64,000 nucleotides of DNA from Actinobacteria bacterium UBA2272. GTDB taxonomy: Bacteria > Actinomycetota > Coriobacteriia > Anaerosomatales > Anaerosomataceae. This document shows, piece after piece, positions 8,481 to 17,272 of the stretch. The stretch is taken from NCBI GenBank assembly GCA_002347725.1, contig DDXA01000004.1, forward strand, positions 682,001 to 746,000, read 5' to 3'. Within the stretch, counting starts at the first letter, position 1, and the number at the start of each line of letters is the position of its first letter. A model generated the notes under the pieces. The model ran no database searches. It was not told the DNA's origin and saw nothing but the letters and a program-made list of their open reading frames with translations. Made by a program: the position numbers and the translations under genes.

Positions 8481-9146
8481 TCACGAACCCGTGAGCGCCT
8501 TCTTGAGCGCCCGCTCATGCTCGACATTCGTGAACGCGATGACCGTGTCCCCCGGCTGCATCTCCGTGTCACCGTGGACCGCGAACGCATCGTCGCCGCG
8601 GACGATGGCAATGATCAGGCAGTCGCCGGGAAGGTCCAGATCCGCCACACGCTTGCCGCACACCACACACCGGTCGACCGGCAGTTCGACCTCCACGATC
8701 GCCATGTCGCCCTTGCGCAGCGACATCAGCGTGCGGATGTCACCGATCGTCGCCTCTTCCTCGATCAACCGCGAGATGATCGTGGTTGACGAGATCGCCT
8801 CGATGCCGAGCGCGTGGAAGATGTGTTCGTTCTTCGGGTTGTTGACGCGCGCCACGGTGCGAGGCACGCCGAAGGCCACCTTGGCGAGCTGGCAGGCGAC
8901 GAGGTTGTCGTCGTCGTCCCCTGTGGCCGCCACGAACACGTCTGCGCGGTTCACGCCGGCATCTTCCTGGTAGACGGAGTCGCATCCGTCGCCGTGGATC
9001 ACCAGCGCGCCGTCAGGCAGCTCGGAGGCCAGCTTGTGTGCGACGTCTTCCCGCTTCTCGATGAGCGCAACCGCGTGATCGCGTTCGAGCAGCTGGCGAG
9101 CCAGATAGGACGCGACCTTGCCGCCCCCGTTGATGACGACGTACAT
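8481..9146 (-). CDS. TrkA-family potassium channel regulator (second of a pair)
   Basis: 221 residues. An N-terminal nucleotide-binding fold (GGGKVASYLARQL, residues 7-19; ADVFVAATGDDDDN) is followed by a C-terminal TrkA-C domain (VHGDTEMQPGDTVIAFT). A linker near residue 160 carries a CVVCGK Cys pair, which could bind metal. TrkA/KtrA proteins gate Trk/Ktr K+ transporters in response to NAD(H) or ATP. It starts 3 bp after the first TrkA gene, so the two are co-translated. No TrkH/KtrB membrane subunit is in the window. Confidence 0.88.
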   Translation of the reverse strand: MYVVINGGGKVASYLARQLLERDHAVALIEKREDVAHKLASELPDGALVIHGDGCDSVYQEDAGVNRADVFVAATGDDDDNLVACQLAKVAFGVPRTVARVNNPKNEHIFHALGIEAISSTTIISRLIEEEATIGDIRTLMSLRKGDMAIVEVELPVDRCVVCGKRVADLDLPGDCLIIAIVRGDDAFAVHGDTEMQPGDTVIAFTNVEHERALKKALTGS

Positions 9147-9149
9147 CGC

Positions 9150-9791
9150 TCACTCCCCCATGAGGCGTTCGATCTTGGGGAACGCCTCGTCCTTGATCGA
9201 GCCGAAGATGATATCGCCCTCGTGAAGCACCATTTCTCCGTCGGGCACGTGCGACGCCGGACCGCGCGTGACCGTGAAGATGCGGAAGCGACGGGGAATC
9301 TCGACTTCGGCGACGCGGCGGCCTTCTACGGCGGCCCCGGCCTTGAACTCGACGACCTCGATGTCGTCGATGGTGTTGAGATGATGGCCGTGCCCCGCCT
9401 TGATCTTCTCCATGAGGTTCTCGGCCACGAGTGTCGTACCGCAGACGTAGTCCAAGTCGAGCTGCTGATAGGTACGCTCGCGGACCGGGTTGTACAGACG
9501 CGCGACCACGTGCGGTACGCCGAAGATCTTGCGCGCGACCTCGGCGGCCATCAGGTTGGTGTTGTCGAGGTTGGTGACGGCCGCGAACGCGTCAGCCTCA
9601 CCGATCCCGGCCTGCTCGAGGATCTCTTCGTCAAAGCCGAGCCCCCGCAGCGTCACGCCGTTGAACGTGCTGCCGAGCCGACGGAACGCACGCTCATCGC
9701 GGTCGATGACGACGACGTTGTGACCCTCGACGGAAAGCATGGTGGCCAACTGGGAGCCGACTCGGCCACACCCGACGACGACGATGTTCAT
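9150..9791 (-). CDS. TrkA-family potassium channel regulator (first of a pair)
   Basis: 213 residues. The Rossmann core is MNIVVVGCGRVGSQLA with the acidic strand end VIDRDE. A TrkA-C domain occupies the C-terminal third (GEMVLHEGDIIFGSIKDE). It is more typical of KtrA/TrkA than its neighbour and probably forms the regulatory ring of a Trk/Ktr channel. First gene of a two-gene unit; a possible promoter with TTGACG and a 17-bp spacer lies at 9855-9883. Confidence 0.9.
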   Translation of the reverse strand: MNIVVVGCGRVGSQLATMLSVEGHNVVVIDRDERAFRRLGSTFNGVTLRGLGFDEEILEQAGIGEADAFAAVTNLDNTNLMAAEVARKIFGVPHVVARLYNPVRERTYQQLDLDYVCGTTLVAENLMEKIKAGHGHHLNTIDDIEVVEFKAGAAVEGRRVAEVEIPRRFRIFTVTRGPASHVPDGEMVLHEGDIIFGSIKDEAFPKIERLMGE

Positions 9792-9854
9792 GTCTGCGCC
9801 CGTCCTAACGGTAGCGCGTGGTCAAGCACCAGCCCGCGAGTGCAACAACGCTCG

Positions 9855-9883
9855 ACGGTACTCCTGGCACCACGCATCGTCAA
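9855..9883 (-). promoter_or_regulatory. Candidate promoter of the trkA pair
   Basis: On the minus strand, -35 TTGACG (9878-9883), a 17-bp spacer and a weak -10 TACCGT (9855-9860), about 65 bp before the first trkA gene. Confidence 0.4.
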
Positions 9884-9948
9884 TATGTAGCGTATGTCCC
9901 CCTACGGGCCACACGCACGCCTCGGAGCGGCTATGGCCGCGCATGCAA

Positions 9949-9975
9949 GCGGGCGCCCCCGGAAGGAGCGCCCGC
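9949..9975 (-). terminator. Hairpin after the zinc-ribbon gene
   Basis: 8-bp perfect stem (GCGGGCGC / GCGCCCGC) with an 11-nt loop, downstream of the 49-residue gene. The tail begins TTGCA, so the U-run is weak. Confidence 0.45.
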
Positions 9976-10001
9976 TCGAACACGCGCTTAAGCGTGGCTT
10001 G

Positions 10002-10151
10002 TTACGACTTGCCGATCTTGAAGATCTTGGTCCCGCACACGGGGCACAGGCCCTGGGTGGCCGGGCGGCCGTTCTTCATCACGATGTCCTGGGCGTCCTT
10101 GATCTCACGCTTGGACTTGCACTTGACGCAGTAACCTTCCTTGGCCGCCAT
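10002..10151 (-). CDS. Small zinc-ribbon protein, DUF5679-like
   Basis: 49 residues: MAAKEGYCVKCKSK at the start, IVMKNGRPATQG in the middle, CPVCGTKIFKIGKS at the end. Two CxxC knuckles about 25 residues apart form a zinc ribbon, as in DUF5679 proteins. GAGGAGGT lies 7 nt upstream of the ATG. These short proteins often occur in Actinomycetota and Chloroflexota; their role is unknown (RNA or protein binding is plausible). It stands alone with its own downstream hairpin. Confidence 0.85.
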   Translation of the reverse strand: MAAKEGYCVKCKSKREIKDAQDIVMKNGRPATQGLCPVCGTKIFKIGKS

Positions 10152-10231
10152 GCGCCCAACCTCCTCGAGTCCGTTGACGTAGCCCCCCGCGGGGACCGGG
10201 TGTCACCTGAGGCATTCCTGCCCCCAGGAAA

Positions 10232-10918
10232 CTATACACCGTTGTTACCCAGTGTGAAGCGGATTCGGTGAGCGGCCGCCACGGCGGCGGCTGAGCACGA
10301 GATGATCACGAGACCCCACACCGCCCCGGAGGCAACCCAGAACGGCAGCGGGAAGACCTCGATCAGCAGCGCGCCTTCGGGGAACAACCATGTGCCCGAT
10401 GCGAAGAACAGACTGTGGAACCAGGCGAAGAGCGCGTCGAAGTCGGCCGCTCCAGCAAGCACCGCCACGCCTCCGATCACGAGCAGCGACCAGCCCGCGC
10501 CGTACAGTGCCGAAGCGACGACCGCGCGACCTGCGCGCGTACGCCTGCGCACGAGCGTCCATACTGAAGCGGCGAGCGCCAGCCCGGATGCGAGCCACCG
10601 GGCGGGCGCGAGGACATCGCGCACATCCGCAAGGTGAGAGACAGCCGCTTCGTCGTAGGCAGGGCGGCCGCCGATCGTCACAGGCAGCGGTGGCGCCGCA
10701 GGGTCGGTCACGAAGCGGCGTACGTGCTCGGCTGTCTCGAGTGTGCCGTCGAGCCCGAGGCCCGTCCGATCAGCCGAGCCGACAGCACCGACCATGAACC
10801 GTACGTACGCCGGCGTGGTCAGCGGCAGGAGCGCGGCGCCCACGATGGCAAGGGCCAGGACGAGCGCGAAAGCGGCGACCTCGGCCCGGCTACTCCACGG
10901 TGCGGCAGGGCTACCCAT
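10232..10918 (-). CDS. TIGR01906/DUF1461 integral membrane protein
   Basis: 228 residues from the ATG at 10918; longer in-frame starts overlap the upstream gene heavily. Hydrophobic segments occur at the N-terminus, in the middle (WLASGLALAASVW, GAGWSLLVIGGVAVLAG) and at the C-terminus. The loop LFAWFHSLFFASGTWLFP is the hallmark of the TIGR01906/DUF1461 family, and HLADVRDVL precedes the second segment. The function is unknown; in lactobacilli some members act on lipoprotein N-termini (lipoprotein intramolecular transacylase, Lit), which is a possible but unproven role here. Its start overlaps the stop of the GGDEF gene by 8 bp. Confidence 0.75.
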   Translation of the reverse strand: MGSPAAPWSSRAEVAAFALVLALAIVGAALLPLTTPAYVRFMVGAVGSADRTGLGLDGTLETAEHVRRFVTDPAAPPLPVTIGGRPAYDEAAVSHLADVRDVLAPARWLASGLALAASVWTLVRRRTRAGRAVVASALYGAGWSLLVIGGVAVLAGAADFDALFAWFHSLFFASGTWLFPEGALLIEVFPLPFWVASGAVWGLVIISCSAAAVAAAHRIRFTLGNNGV

Positions 10919-12152
10919 CGTCTCCCCGCTCGCAGGTCCAGGTCGCGCAGACGCGATTGCCGCCTGCACGAGCCGCCCTCGAGAGCATCCGGTCGGCGGC
11001 GTCGAGCAGAGCGTCCGGCGAGTCGCCGTCAGCGGGACCGAGCGCAACGCCGAGACTCGCGGTGACGCCGACCCCGCTCACACGCACGCCGGCGATCGCT
11101 TCGCGTAGATCCTCGGCGGTCGCAAGGACCCGCGCGCCGAGATCGAGCCGATCGGACTCGGGAAGTGCCACCTCCGGCACAATGAGCGCGAGTTCCTCAC
11201 CGCCGACCCGGCAGGCGACGGTCACCGGGAACCCCGACTCTCCCGCTCCGGCACCGGCGATCTCACGGAACCTGTCCGCGACCGCCGCGAGCAGCCCGTC
11301 ACCCACATCCACGCCGAAGGTCTGGTTGATCTCGCCGAACCGGTCGATGTCGGCGAGCACGAGCGCCAGCCCGCGGTCGTTGCGGTTGGACCGCTCGACC
11401 TCCGTGCTCAGAACACGGTGGAAGTACTGCCGATTGAACAGGCCTGTCAGGTCGTCCATGAACGAGCTCTCCTGCAACTCAGCCTCGCGTTCCCGGATGG
11501 ACGTCATCATGCGCAGGCCGACGGTGGCAGAGCCGCCGAGCAGTGTGAGCATCCACAGGGACCGCAGCAGCACGTACGTTACCTCGGCATGCAGCTCGTT
11601 GCGAACGAACGGCAGATCGACGTGGGGCAGGGTCCCAGTGAGCTCGGCAAACAGAACGGCGACATAAAGCACGGCGGCCGCACCGGCGACCATCCACACG
11701 TCAGATCGCCTCGGCAGGATGAATGCGGCCTCGAGGACGAACAGCAGGTACATGGCGCCGAACCACGAGTACACGCCACCGCTGTAGTAGACGAGCACGG
11801 TGGTCACCAGCACGTCGAAAAGCAGCTGCGCCTGGTTGAGGAAGGAGATGTTGGCGACCTTGCGGTACGTGAGTTGATAGAAGCTGTTGTACGCGACCAC
11901 GAAGACGAGCGCCGCGACGGGGACTTTCATGTCCGCGAGAAACGCGGCCACGTCGGTGGAGGACGCGTACACGGATGCCGCTATCGCCGAGAAGATCGTG
12001 AGCGCGACCACGACCCCCCAGCGGAGCCGTATCACAAGGCGCACGCGCGCCACGTTGGCGCGAAGCGCCTCGATGTCGTACTGGGTCGGCTGCTCACGCC
12101 AGGAGACGACAGCCCCCCGAGCCAGCGTTTTCGCGATCCTGCTCTCGCCCAC
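10911..12152 (-). CDS. Membrane GGDEF-domain protein
   Basis: 413 residues from a GTG at 12152 with GGAGG 6 nt upstream. About six membrane helices lie between residues ~35 and 215. A GGDEF domain follows (DDLTGLFNRQYFHRVL, LVLADIDRFGEIN, then CRVGGEELALIVP). The active-site loop is GGEEL rather than GGDEF/GGEEF, and the usual GHxxGD segment reads GVDVGD, so diguanylate cyclase activity is uncertain. It would make cyclic di-GMP or act as a sensor. Translationally coupled to the DUF1461 gene. Confidence 0.85.
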   Translation of the reverse strand: MGESRIAKTLARGAVVSWREQPTQYDIEALRANVARVRLVIRLRWGVVVALTIFSAIAASVYASSTDVAAFLADMKVPVAALVFVVAYNSFYQLTYRKVANISFLNQAQLLFDVLVTTVLVYYSGGVYSWFGAMYLLFVLEAAFILPRRSDVWMVAGAAAVLYVAVLFAELTGTLPHVDLPFVRNELHAEVTYVLLRSLWMLTLLGGSATVGLRMMTSIREREAELQESSFMDDLTGLFNRQYFHRVLSTEVERSNRNDRGLALVLADIDRFGEINQTFGVDVGDGLLAAVADRFREIAGAGAGESGFPVTVACRVGGEELALIVPEVALPESDRLDLGARVLATAEDLREAIAGVRVSGVGVTASLGVALGPADGDSPDALLDAADRMLSRAARAGGNRVCATWTCERGDDG

Positions 12153-12248
12153 CGGACGCCTCCGTCTGTGGATTCGCAGCAACGAGTGCCGAGTGTATCA
12201 GGTCATGCGGGTCGGAGCGCGCACGCTGGGCTGCGCCGTGAGTTTCGC

Positions 12249-12269
12249 TATACTGAAAGGCCCCGGAGG
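12249..12269 (+). promoter_or_regulatory. -10 element and ribosome site of the ccsA-like gene
   Basis: TATACT at 12249-12254 is a good -10. GGAGG at 12265-12269 lies 5 nt before the ATG at 12275. No convincing -35 was seen. The very short spacing implies a leader of about 15 nt. Confidence 0.4.
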
Positions 12270-12274
12270 TATGC

Positions 12275-13243
12275 ATGTTCTCTGCCGCAGCCACAGCCAC
12301 ATCGCTCGACGCACTCGTGACGACCCTCGGCCAGTGGGGGCGCTTCCTCGACCCGGTGATCCTCATCGCGGCGGCGGCTGTCGTGCTTGCGGCACTGGTC
12401 CCCGCCGCCCGGCGTTTCCTGCCAACGGCACTCGGCGCGCTCACGGCGACGCTTGTGATCGGCGAGGCAGTCCTTGCATGGTTCCACCTGCGGCTCTGGG
12501 ATCTTGCCGTGCTCGTCGACCCGGTGACCGGGCGCGTCAGCGGATCGTTCGCGGTCCCTCTGTGGATCGAGTCGGAGAAGCTGTACGTCTGGGCGCTCAT
12601 CCTGACCGTCATCGCGCTTGCGGTTCGTCGGCACAGAGCCGAGTTGCAGCCCACGCTCGCCGTCGCCGCCGCACTTCTCGCAACAGGCGCACTCGTGTGG
12701 GGGCGGCCTTTCGCCGAGCCGCTGCCGAGCTTCTTCGCCCAGTACGGCAGCTACCTCGCCGCATGGGACTCGGGAGACCCGGGCGTGGCCTCGGGGGCGT
12801 TCCAGGGACTCGAGGGCTCGAGGCGCTTCTACTACAACACCTGGTACATGTGGGTGCACCCGCCGCTGCTCTTCGTGAGCTACGGCGCATTCGTGGCGTC
12901 GTTCGCGGCCACCGTACTGATGATCGTCAGGCGCCGGAGCTCCTTCGAGCAGACGGCCTACCGGTGGGCGCGCTTCGGCTACCTGCCGCTGACCTTCGGC
13001 ATGCTCATCGGCTTCCCGTGGGCGATACTCGCCTGGTCGGGCGAGTCGTGGTGGTGGTCCGGCAAGGTCAACATGTCGATCATGATGTGGCTGCTGTACA
13101 CCGCCTATCTGCACGCACGGCTCTACCTGCGCCGCCCGGGGATGTGGCGCGTGGTGGCGATACTTGCGGTCCTGTCGTTCGTCGCACTCGTGCTGACGTA
13201 TGTCACCACCTACATCGTGCCGGGCGCACACTCGGTGGTGTGA
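12275..13243 (+). CDS. CcsA/CcmF-like cytochrome c assembly membrane protein
   Basis: 322 residues with about eight membrane helices. Signature segments are WYMWVHPPLLFVSYGAFV (conserved haem-ligand His region) and GFPWAILAWSGESWWWSGKVN, a Trp-rich periplasmic loop in the place of the WWD haem-handling motif, followed by a helix with LYTAYLHARLYL. These fit the CcsA/CcmC/CcmF superfamily, which delivers haem to CXXCH cytochromes outside the membrane. No ResB/CcsB partner is seen; the next gene may be an accessory. The multiheme cytochromes in this window would be clients. Confidence 0.78.
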   Translation: MFSAAATATSLDALVTTLGQWGRFLDPVILIAAAAVVLAALVPAARRFLPTALGALTATLVIGEAVLAWFHLRLWDLAVLVDPVTGRVSGSFAVPLWIESEKLYVWALILTVIALAVRRHRAELQPTLAVAAALLATGALVWGRPFAEPLPSFFAQYGSYLAAWDSGDPGVASGAFQGLEGSRRFYYNTWYMWVHPPLLFVSYGAFVASFAATVLMIVRRRSSFEQTAYRWARFGYLPLTFGMLIGFPWAILAWSGESWWWSGKVNMSIMMWLLYTAYLHARLYLRRPGMWRVVAILAVLSFVALVLTYVTTYIVPGAHSVV

Positions 13244-13255
13244 GGGGAGATGGCG

Positions 13256-13921
13256 ATGACCGAGGAGACCCGCATACCACAGTCCGGATCGTCAGCTGCG
13301 ACCGTGCAGGCGAGCGGTTGGGACTTCCTCCTCATGATGCTCACCGTGTTGCTCCTCGGCGCACTCGGCACCCAGTCGCTCATCGGCACCCTGTACGCAT
13401 GGTGGGGCTACCGGACGCAACCGGACTTCGAGATGACGGCGTACCCGGCGTTCATCACGGTCATGAACGGTATCGCCGGCCCCCTCGTGGTGGCGCTCGT
13501 CGTGGTGATGGGACTGTGCGTGCCGAAACGGCTGCTCGCACGCCGTACGCTCGCTGTGGTGTCGACCGTCATGGTGGCTGCCGGCGTGATGACGGCAGCA
13601 ATCAGCGGCTCGATGGCGACAGGACTGGCGGTCTACCTCGGCCTTGCGGCGCTCATCCAGGTCGCGGTCGTGGTGCTCACGCTCGCGGGTGCGCCGTCGC
13701 TCGCCTACGTGAGCGAGAGCCGGATCGCGAAGAGCGGCTCGGGGATGCTGCACCTCGGCTTCATCCTGTTCGCGCTCGTGATCGTGGCGCTGCAGCGCTC
13801 CCCGTACATGCTGCCGGTGTTCTACGTGTCGGCCGCGCTGCTCACCGGCGGATCGGCGCTCGCATTCTATGCACGGTCGTCGTCACGCGCGGCAACGTCC
13901 GATGAGGAAGAGGCGGGCTAG
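13256..13921 (+). CDS. Membrane protein coupled to the ccsA-like gene
   Basis: 221 residues from the ATG at 13256, with GGAG 6 nt upstream; an ATG two codons earlier is also possible. About six hydrophobic helices occur (FLLMMLTVLLLGALG, GIAGPLVVALVVVMGL, ALIQVAVVVLTLAG, MLHLGFILFALVIVAL) with an acidic C-terminus. I do not recognise the family. It follows the CcsA-like gene almost without a gap, so a shared role in cytochrome assembly or haem handling is inferred from context only. Its TAG stop shares a CTAG with the converging M28 gene. Confidence 0.7.
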   Translation: MTEETRIPQSGSSAATVQASGWDFLLMMLTVLLLGALGTQSLIGTLYAWWGYRTQPDFEMTAYPAFITVMNGIAGPLVVALVVVMGLCVPKRLLARRTLAVVSTVMVAAGVMTAAISGSMATGLAVYLGLAALIQVAVVVLTLAGAPSLAYVSESRIAKSGSGMLHLGFILFALVIVALQRSPYMLPVFYVSAALLTGGSALAFYARSSSRAATSDEEEAG

Positions 13922-15723
13922 AGCTCGCGGATCATCGCGGTCACGAACGCGGCCGCGGTCTCGATCGTCGTCTGCGAGACGTTCTCGTAGACGTCGGTGT
14001 GCCAATGCCGATCCGGCAGCCGGCCGTTGATGTCGAACGCCATGACGCTCATCGCACGGAACCGCCGCGCCAGCGCCGGGGTCGCGTCGGTCATCATGCC
14101 CCTGCCCGACTGCCCCTTCACCGAGAGCGCATTCTCCCGAGCGGTCCGCCGGGCCTGAGAGATAAGCCGCCTGTCGGCACGGTAGCGGCGTCCATTCCCC
14201 TCGTCGGTGACGTAGGCGACCGTCCCGGCGCCCACGTTGTCGAGATTGATGATGAGCGCGTCACGAAGGTCATCCGGATAGGCGTCCAGAAGGGCCCGCA
14301 TGCCCCAGCCGCCGGACTCCTTCGCGCCGGTCGCGACGAACCAGATCTCCTTTTCCGAAAGCGCCCGATCGACGTGCTCCGTCACGCGCCGGCGAATGCG
14401 CGCCGCCTCGTCGGCGGTCGCCTCGCCGCCCGCGGTGCCGGCCTTGAAACCGAACTCGTCGTCACCGTCGCTCTCGATGTTGTCCCACGTGCCGATCTCC
14501 TTGCCTGCCTTGCGGACGTCGAATCCGCGTCCGATGCCGAGCCAGTCCCGTATGCCCCGATGCTCCTCGCCGTCACGTGACCGGCCGGGCGCGGCCTCCT
14601 CGAATGGCGCCTCCTCGGCAACCTCGAGGTCCAGACGCTCCTGGCCCTCACCGGGTTCCTCGTCACGCCACGCCGGACGTCCGCCGGTGACGGGCTCCGC
14701 GGCTCCCGGTGACGGCTCTTCCCACAGCGATCCGAGGTCGGCATCGACAGCATCGGCGACACCCGCCTGCTCTCCGGCGAGCAATGGATCCGGCGCAGGG
14801 CCGACCGATGCGCGTGCGGGCGCAACGCCGTCGAGGGGTCCGGTCTCCCACCCGACATCGCCGAACCCGTCGAGCGGTATCGTCTGGGGCAACGGCGCCG
14901 GTTCGTCGCCGACATCCTGATATTCGAGCAGAGCGTCTTCCGGGACGACCTCGGCCTCGTACGCGACGTCGGCGCTGCGCCGCAGCGGCTGCGTCCGCTG
15001 TGAGGTCACGTCCGGCATCGGCACGGTCGCCTCCATGACGCCGAGCATCGCGGCCACACCGGAGGCGTTGTCGTTGGCGCCGTCGGTGGCGTGACCGAAG
15101 ATCTGCGCGTGCAGATGGATGATGAGCGGCACGACGAGGTACGCCGAGGCCGCGAGCGCGGCGTAGCCGGTCCAGGGCTTCCACTCGGCGGCCAGCGGCA
15201 GCACACCGAGGAGGATGACCACCGGAGTCGCCACGGTCGCCCACATCGCGAGCCTGCGCACGAGACCCGCATTCTTGGCGAGACCCGGACTGTAGTCGAG
15301 CGAAGAGACTGCCGAGTCGTAGTGCGCAACGACGATCACGCGCTTCATGCGCTCGCCGCGACGCACGCGTGGCACGTGCCGCGCGATGATGTTCTGGCTC
15401 GGACCCTTGGGCAGGAAACGGGATACGCCAAAGCGCGTGTCGAGATCGAGGCGCAGGACCACCGCGACCACCACGGCCAGCGCGAGCGCGGGCCAGCTGG
15501 AGACGAGTGACAGCGCCGCGGCGGCGATGGTGAGCACATGGTAGATGACGAACGCCCACGAGTGCGTGCGGACGCAGTCGAACTCCTGGCGCTCGACGTC
15601 CAGTCCGCGAGCTGCGAGCACGTCTTCGATGTACTCGGCCGCCTGCGCCTCGGCATCGGTCGTCGTCGGGCGCGGGCCGATGATCCCGGCAAGCTGGTGG
15701 ACGTGCTCCATCACCTGCGACAT
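13918..15723 (-). CDS. M28 family metallopeptidase with membrane domain and long disordered insert
   Basis: 601 residues from the ATG at 15723, with GGAGG 4 nt upstream. All five zinc-ligand regions of M28 aminopeptidases are visible: VAHYDSA (His), DGANDNASG (Asp), GAKESGGWG (Glu), NLDNVG (Asp) and HWHTDVYENV (His). A pair of hydrophobic segments near residues 60-95 and another near 165-200 sit inside the first half. Between the second and third ligands, a ~180-residue acidic, Pro/Ala-rich segment is inserted. The protein is probably a membrane-bound exopeptidase; cargo and topology are unknown. Confidence 0.85.
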   Translation of the reverse strand: MSQVMEHVHQLAGIIGPRPTTTDAEAQAAEYIEDVLAARGLDVERQEFDCVRTHSWAFVIYHVLTIAAAALSLVSSWPALALAVVVAVVLRLDLDTRFGVSRFLPKGPSQNIIARHVPRVRRGERMKRVIVVAHYDSAVSSLDYSPGLAKNAGLVRRLAMWATVATPVVILLGVLPLAAEWKPWTGYAALAASAYLVVPLIIHLHAQIFGHATDGANDNASGVAAMLGVMEATVPMPDVTSQRTQPLRRSADVAYEAEVVPEDALLEYQDVGDEPAPLPQTIPLDGFGDVGWETGPLDGVAPARASVGPAPDPLLAGEQAGVADAVDADLGSLWEEPSPGAAEPVTGGRPAWRDEEPGEGQERLDLEVAEEAPFEEAAPGRSRDGEEHRGIRDWLGIGRGFDVRKAGKEIGTWDNIESDGDDEFGFKAGTAGGEATADEAARIRRRVTEHVDRALSEKEIWFVATGAKESGGWGMRALLDAYPDDLRDALIINLDNVGAGTVAYVTDEGNGRRYRADRRLISQARRTARENALSVKGQSGRGMMTDATPALARRFRAMSVMAFDINGRLPDRHWHTDVYENVSQTTIETAAAFVTAMIREL

Positions 15724-15800
15724 CGCTCCTCCAACCCCTCCGCGCTGCTGTGACGCCGACCGGCGCACCTCAGGTCATGATACCGCAGCACGACGTCTGC

Positions 15801-17234
15801 TCACTGGCCGAGAAGCGCTTCGTCCACGATCGTGCGGCGGATGGTCGACTGGCGCGTCTTGCCATACACCTCGATCTGATCGATGGCCACGAGCCTGCCC
15901 GGCTCCGCCACCGAGAAGTACAGGATCGCTGCCCCATGCGGGATGTGCGGGTCGGTTGTGAGCTCGGTGAAGTGGACTCCTCCGGTGGTACCCGAACCGA
16001 GGAACACGGTCTCGTCCACCCACTCGAGCATCGCCGTGTGGGTGTGACCCGAGAGCACGACCGGCACCGTGCCCGCGAACGGGACGCCGGTCGCGGGATC
16101 ATGCACCGCAACCACGTCGGGCGACCGGAGGCCCGGGCTCGTCCGGGCGCCGAGCGCGCGAGCGACCTCACGTCCACGCTTCGCGGCCAGAGTCGGATCC
16201 GGCTCGACATCGGAGCCCGCGCCGGCCGGGTCGCCGATGCCCAGAACGACCAGCCCGCGAGCGGTGGTGGTCGTCTCCCCGTCGAGGACACTCACCCGTC
16301 CGCTCGCGGCAAGAGCCGCAGCAATCTCAGGAGAGTCGTGATTGCCGGGCACGAACACGTACGGCCGGCGACCGAGCTGTGCCAGAACGAGCATCGCCTC
16401 TTGAGCGGTGCCGAAGTGGGTGATGTCGCCTGTGTCGATGACCAACTCGACATCGTAGGCCGACGCGAGGTCGAGCGCGAGCTGCATGCCCACCGGATCG
16501 AGGTGAAGGTCACTGATATGTAGCACCCGGTACGTGCCCGGCAGCGAGCCGCCTTGCGCGAAGGACTGCGGCACGCCGTAGTAGGCGGCAAGGTCCGATG
16601 CCAGCGAGCCAAGCTGCCGCTGCAGACTCTCGACGTCCGCAAACCGCTGCTCGACAAGACTGAAGGCGGCGGGAGCGTGTGCCAGCACCCCTTCGAAGCG
16701 CGGCTCGGCGAAAGCGCCCGTATCCAACGTCGCGCCCGCAAGGACGATCGACCCCGCGACGAGGCCGACGCTGAGGGCACAGGCCGCGGCGACGGCGCGT
16801 CCCGAACGCGTGAGCGCCCATGCGACCAGCGCAGCCATCGCGGCCGCCAGCAGTGCTCCACGCAGCGCTGCCGCGACCACTGCTCCGCGCAACGCGGCGA
16901 CCCAGGTCTGGACCTCCTCGGCGGAAGGCACGCCGGCCGCTGTCGCTGCGGTGAGGGCGTCGAGATCGATTGCGGAGAGCGACAGTGTGACCGCGACCGG
17001 CCCCGCGTGCGTGTCAGCGCTGACCCGTCCGAACGGCGGGAAGTCCAGGGTCGTCGCTCCGTCGACGCTCACCCCGAGGCGGGTGTGAACGACCACGGGC
17101 CCGACCGTGCGCTCGGCCGAACCCGTCATCCCGAAGATGACTGCGGCGGCGCACACAGCAAGCACCACCGAGGCGACCGTTGCCGCCGGCCGGGTCAGAC
17201 GAGCGCGTAGAACACGTGCGGGTTCAGCATCCAT
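15801..17234 (-). CDS. Membrane-anchored calcineurin-like phosphoesterase
   Basis: 477 residues. Hydrophobic segments lie at residues ~17-40 and ~115-180. The C-terminal half is a metallophosphoesterase with every metal motif: ISDLHLDP, DTGDITHFG, GNHDSPE, VVAVHDPA and LSGHTHTAML. The family hydrolyses phosphodiesters or phosphomonoesters with a two-metal centre; the substrate cannot be told. The domain likely faces the outside after the second helix, which would suit lipid or cell-envelope substrates. Confidence 0.87.
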   Translation of the reverse strand: MDAEPARVLRARLTRPAATVASVVLAVCAAAVIFGMTGSAERTVGPVVVHTRLGVSVDGATTLDFPPFGRVSADTHAGPVAVTLSLSAIDLDALTAATAAGVPSAEEVQTWVAALRGAVVAAALRGALLAAAMAALVAWALTRSGRAVAAACALSVGLVAGSIVLAGATLDTGAFAEPRFEGVLAHAPAAFSLVEQRFADVESLQRQLGSLASDLAAYYGVPQSFAQGGSLPGTYRVLHISDLHLDPVGMQLALDLASAYDVELVIDTGDITHFGTAQEAMLVLAQLGRRPYVFVPGNHDSPEIAAALAASGRVSVLDGETTTTARGLVVLGIGDPAGAGSDVEPDPTLAAKRGREVARALGARTSPGLRSPDVVAVHDPATGVPFAGTVPVVLSGHTHTAMLEWVDETVFLGSGTTGGVHFTELTTDPHIPHGAAILYFSVAEPGRLVAIDQIEVYGKTRQSTIRRTIVDEALLGQ

Positions 17235-17272
17235 GCATCGAGTCTACTCCGCCGACGACGTCCTGCGGCGGC

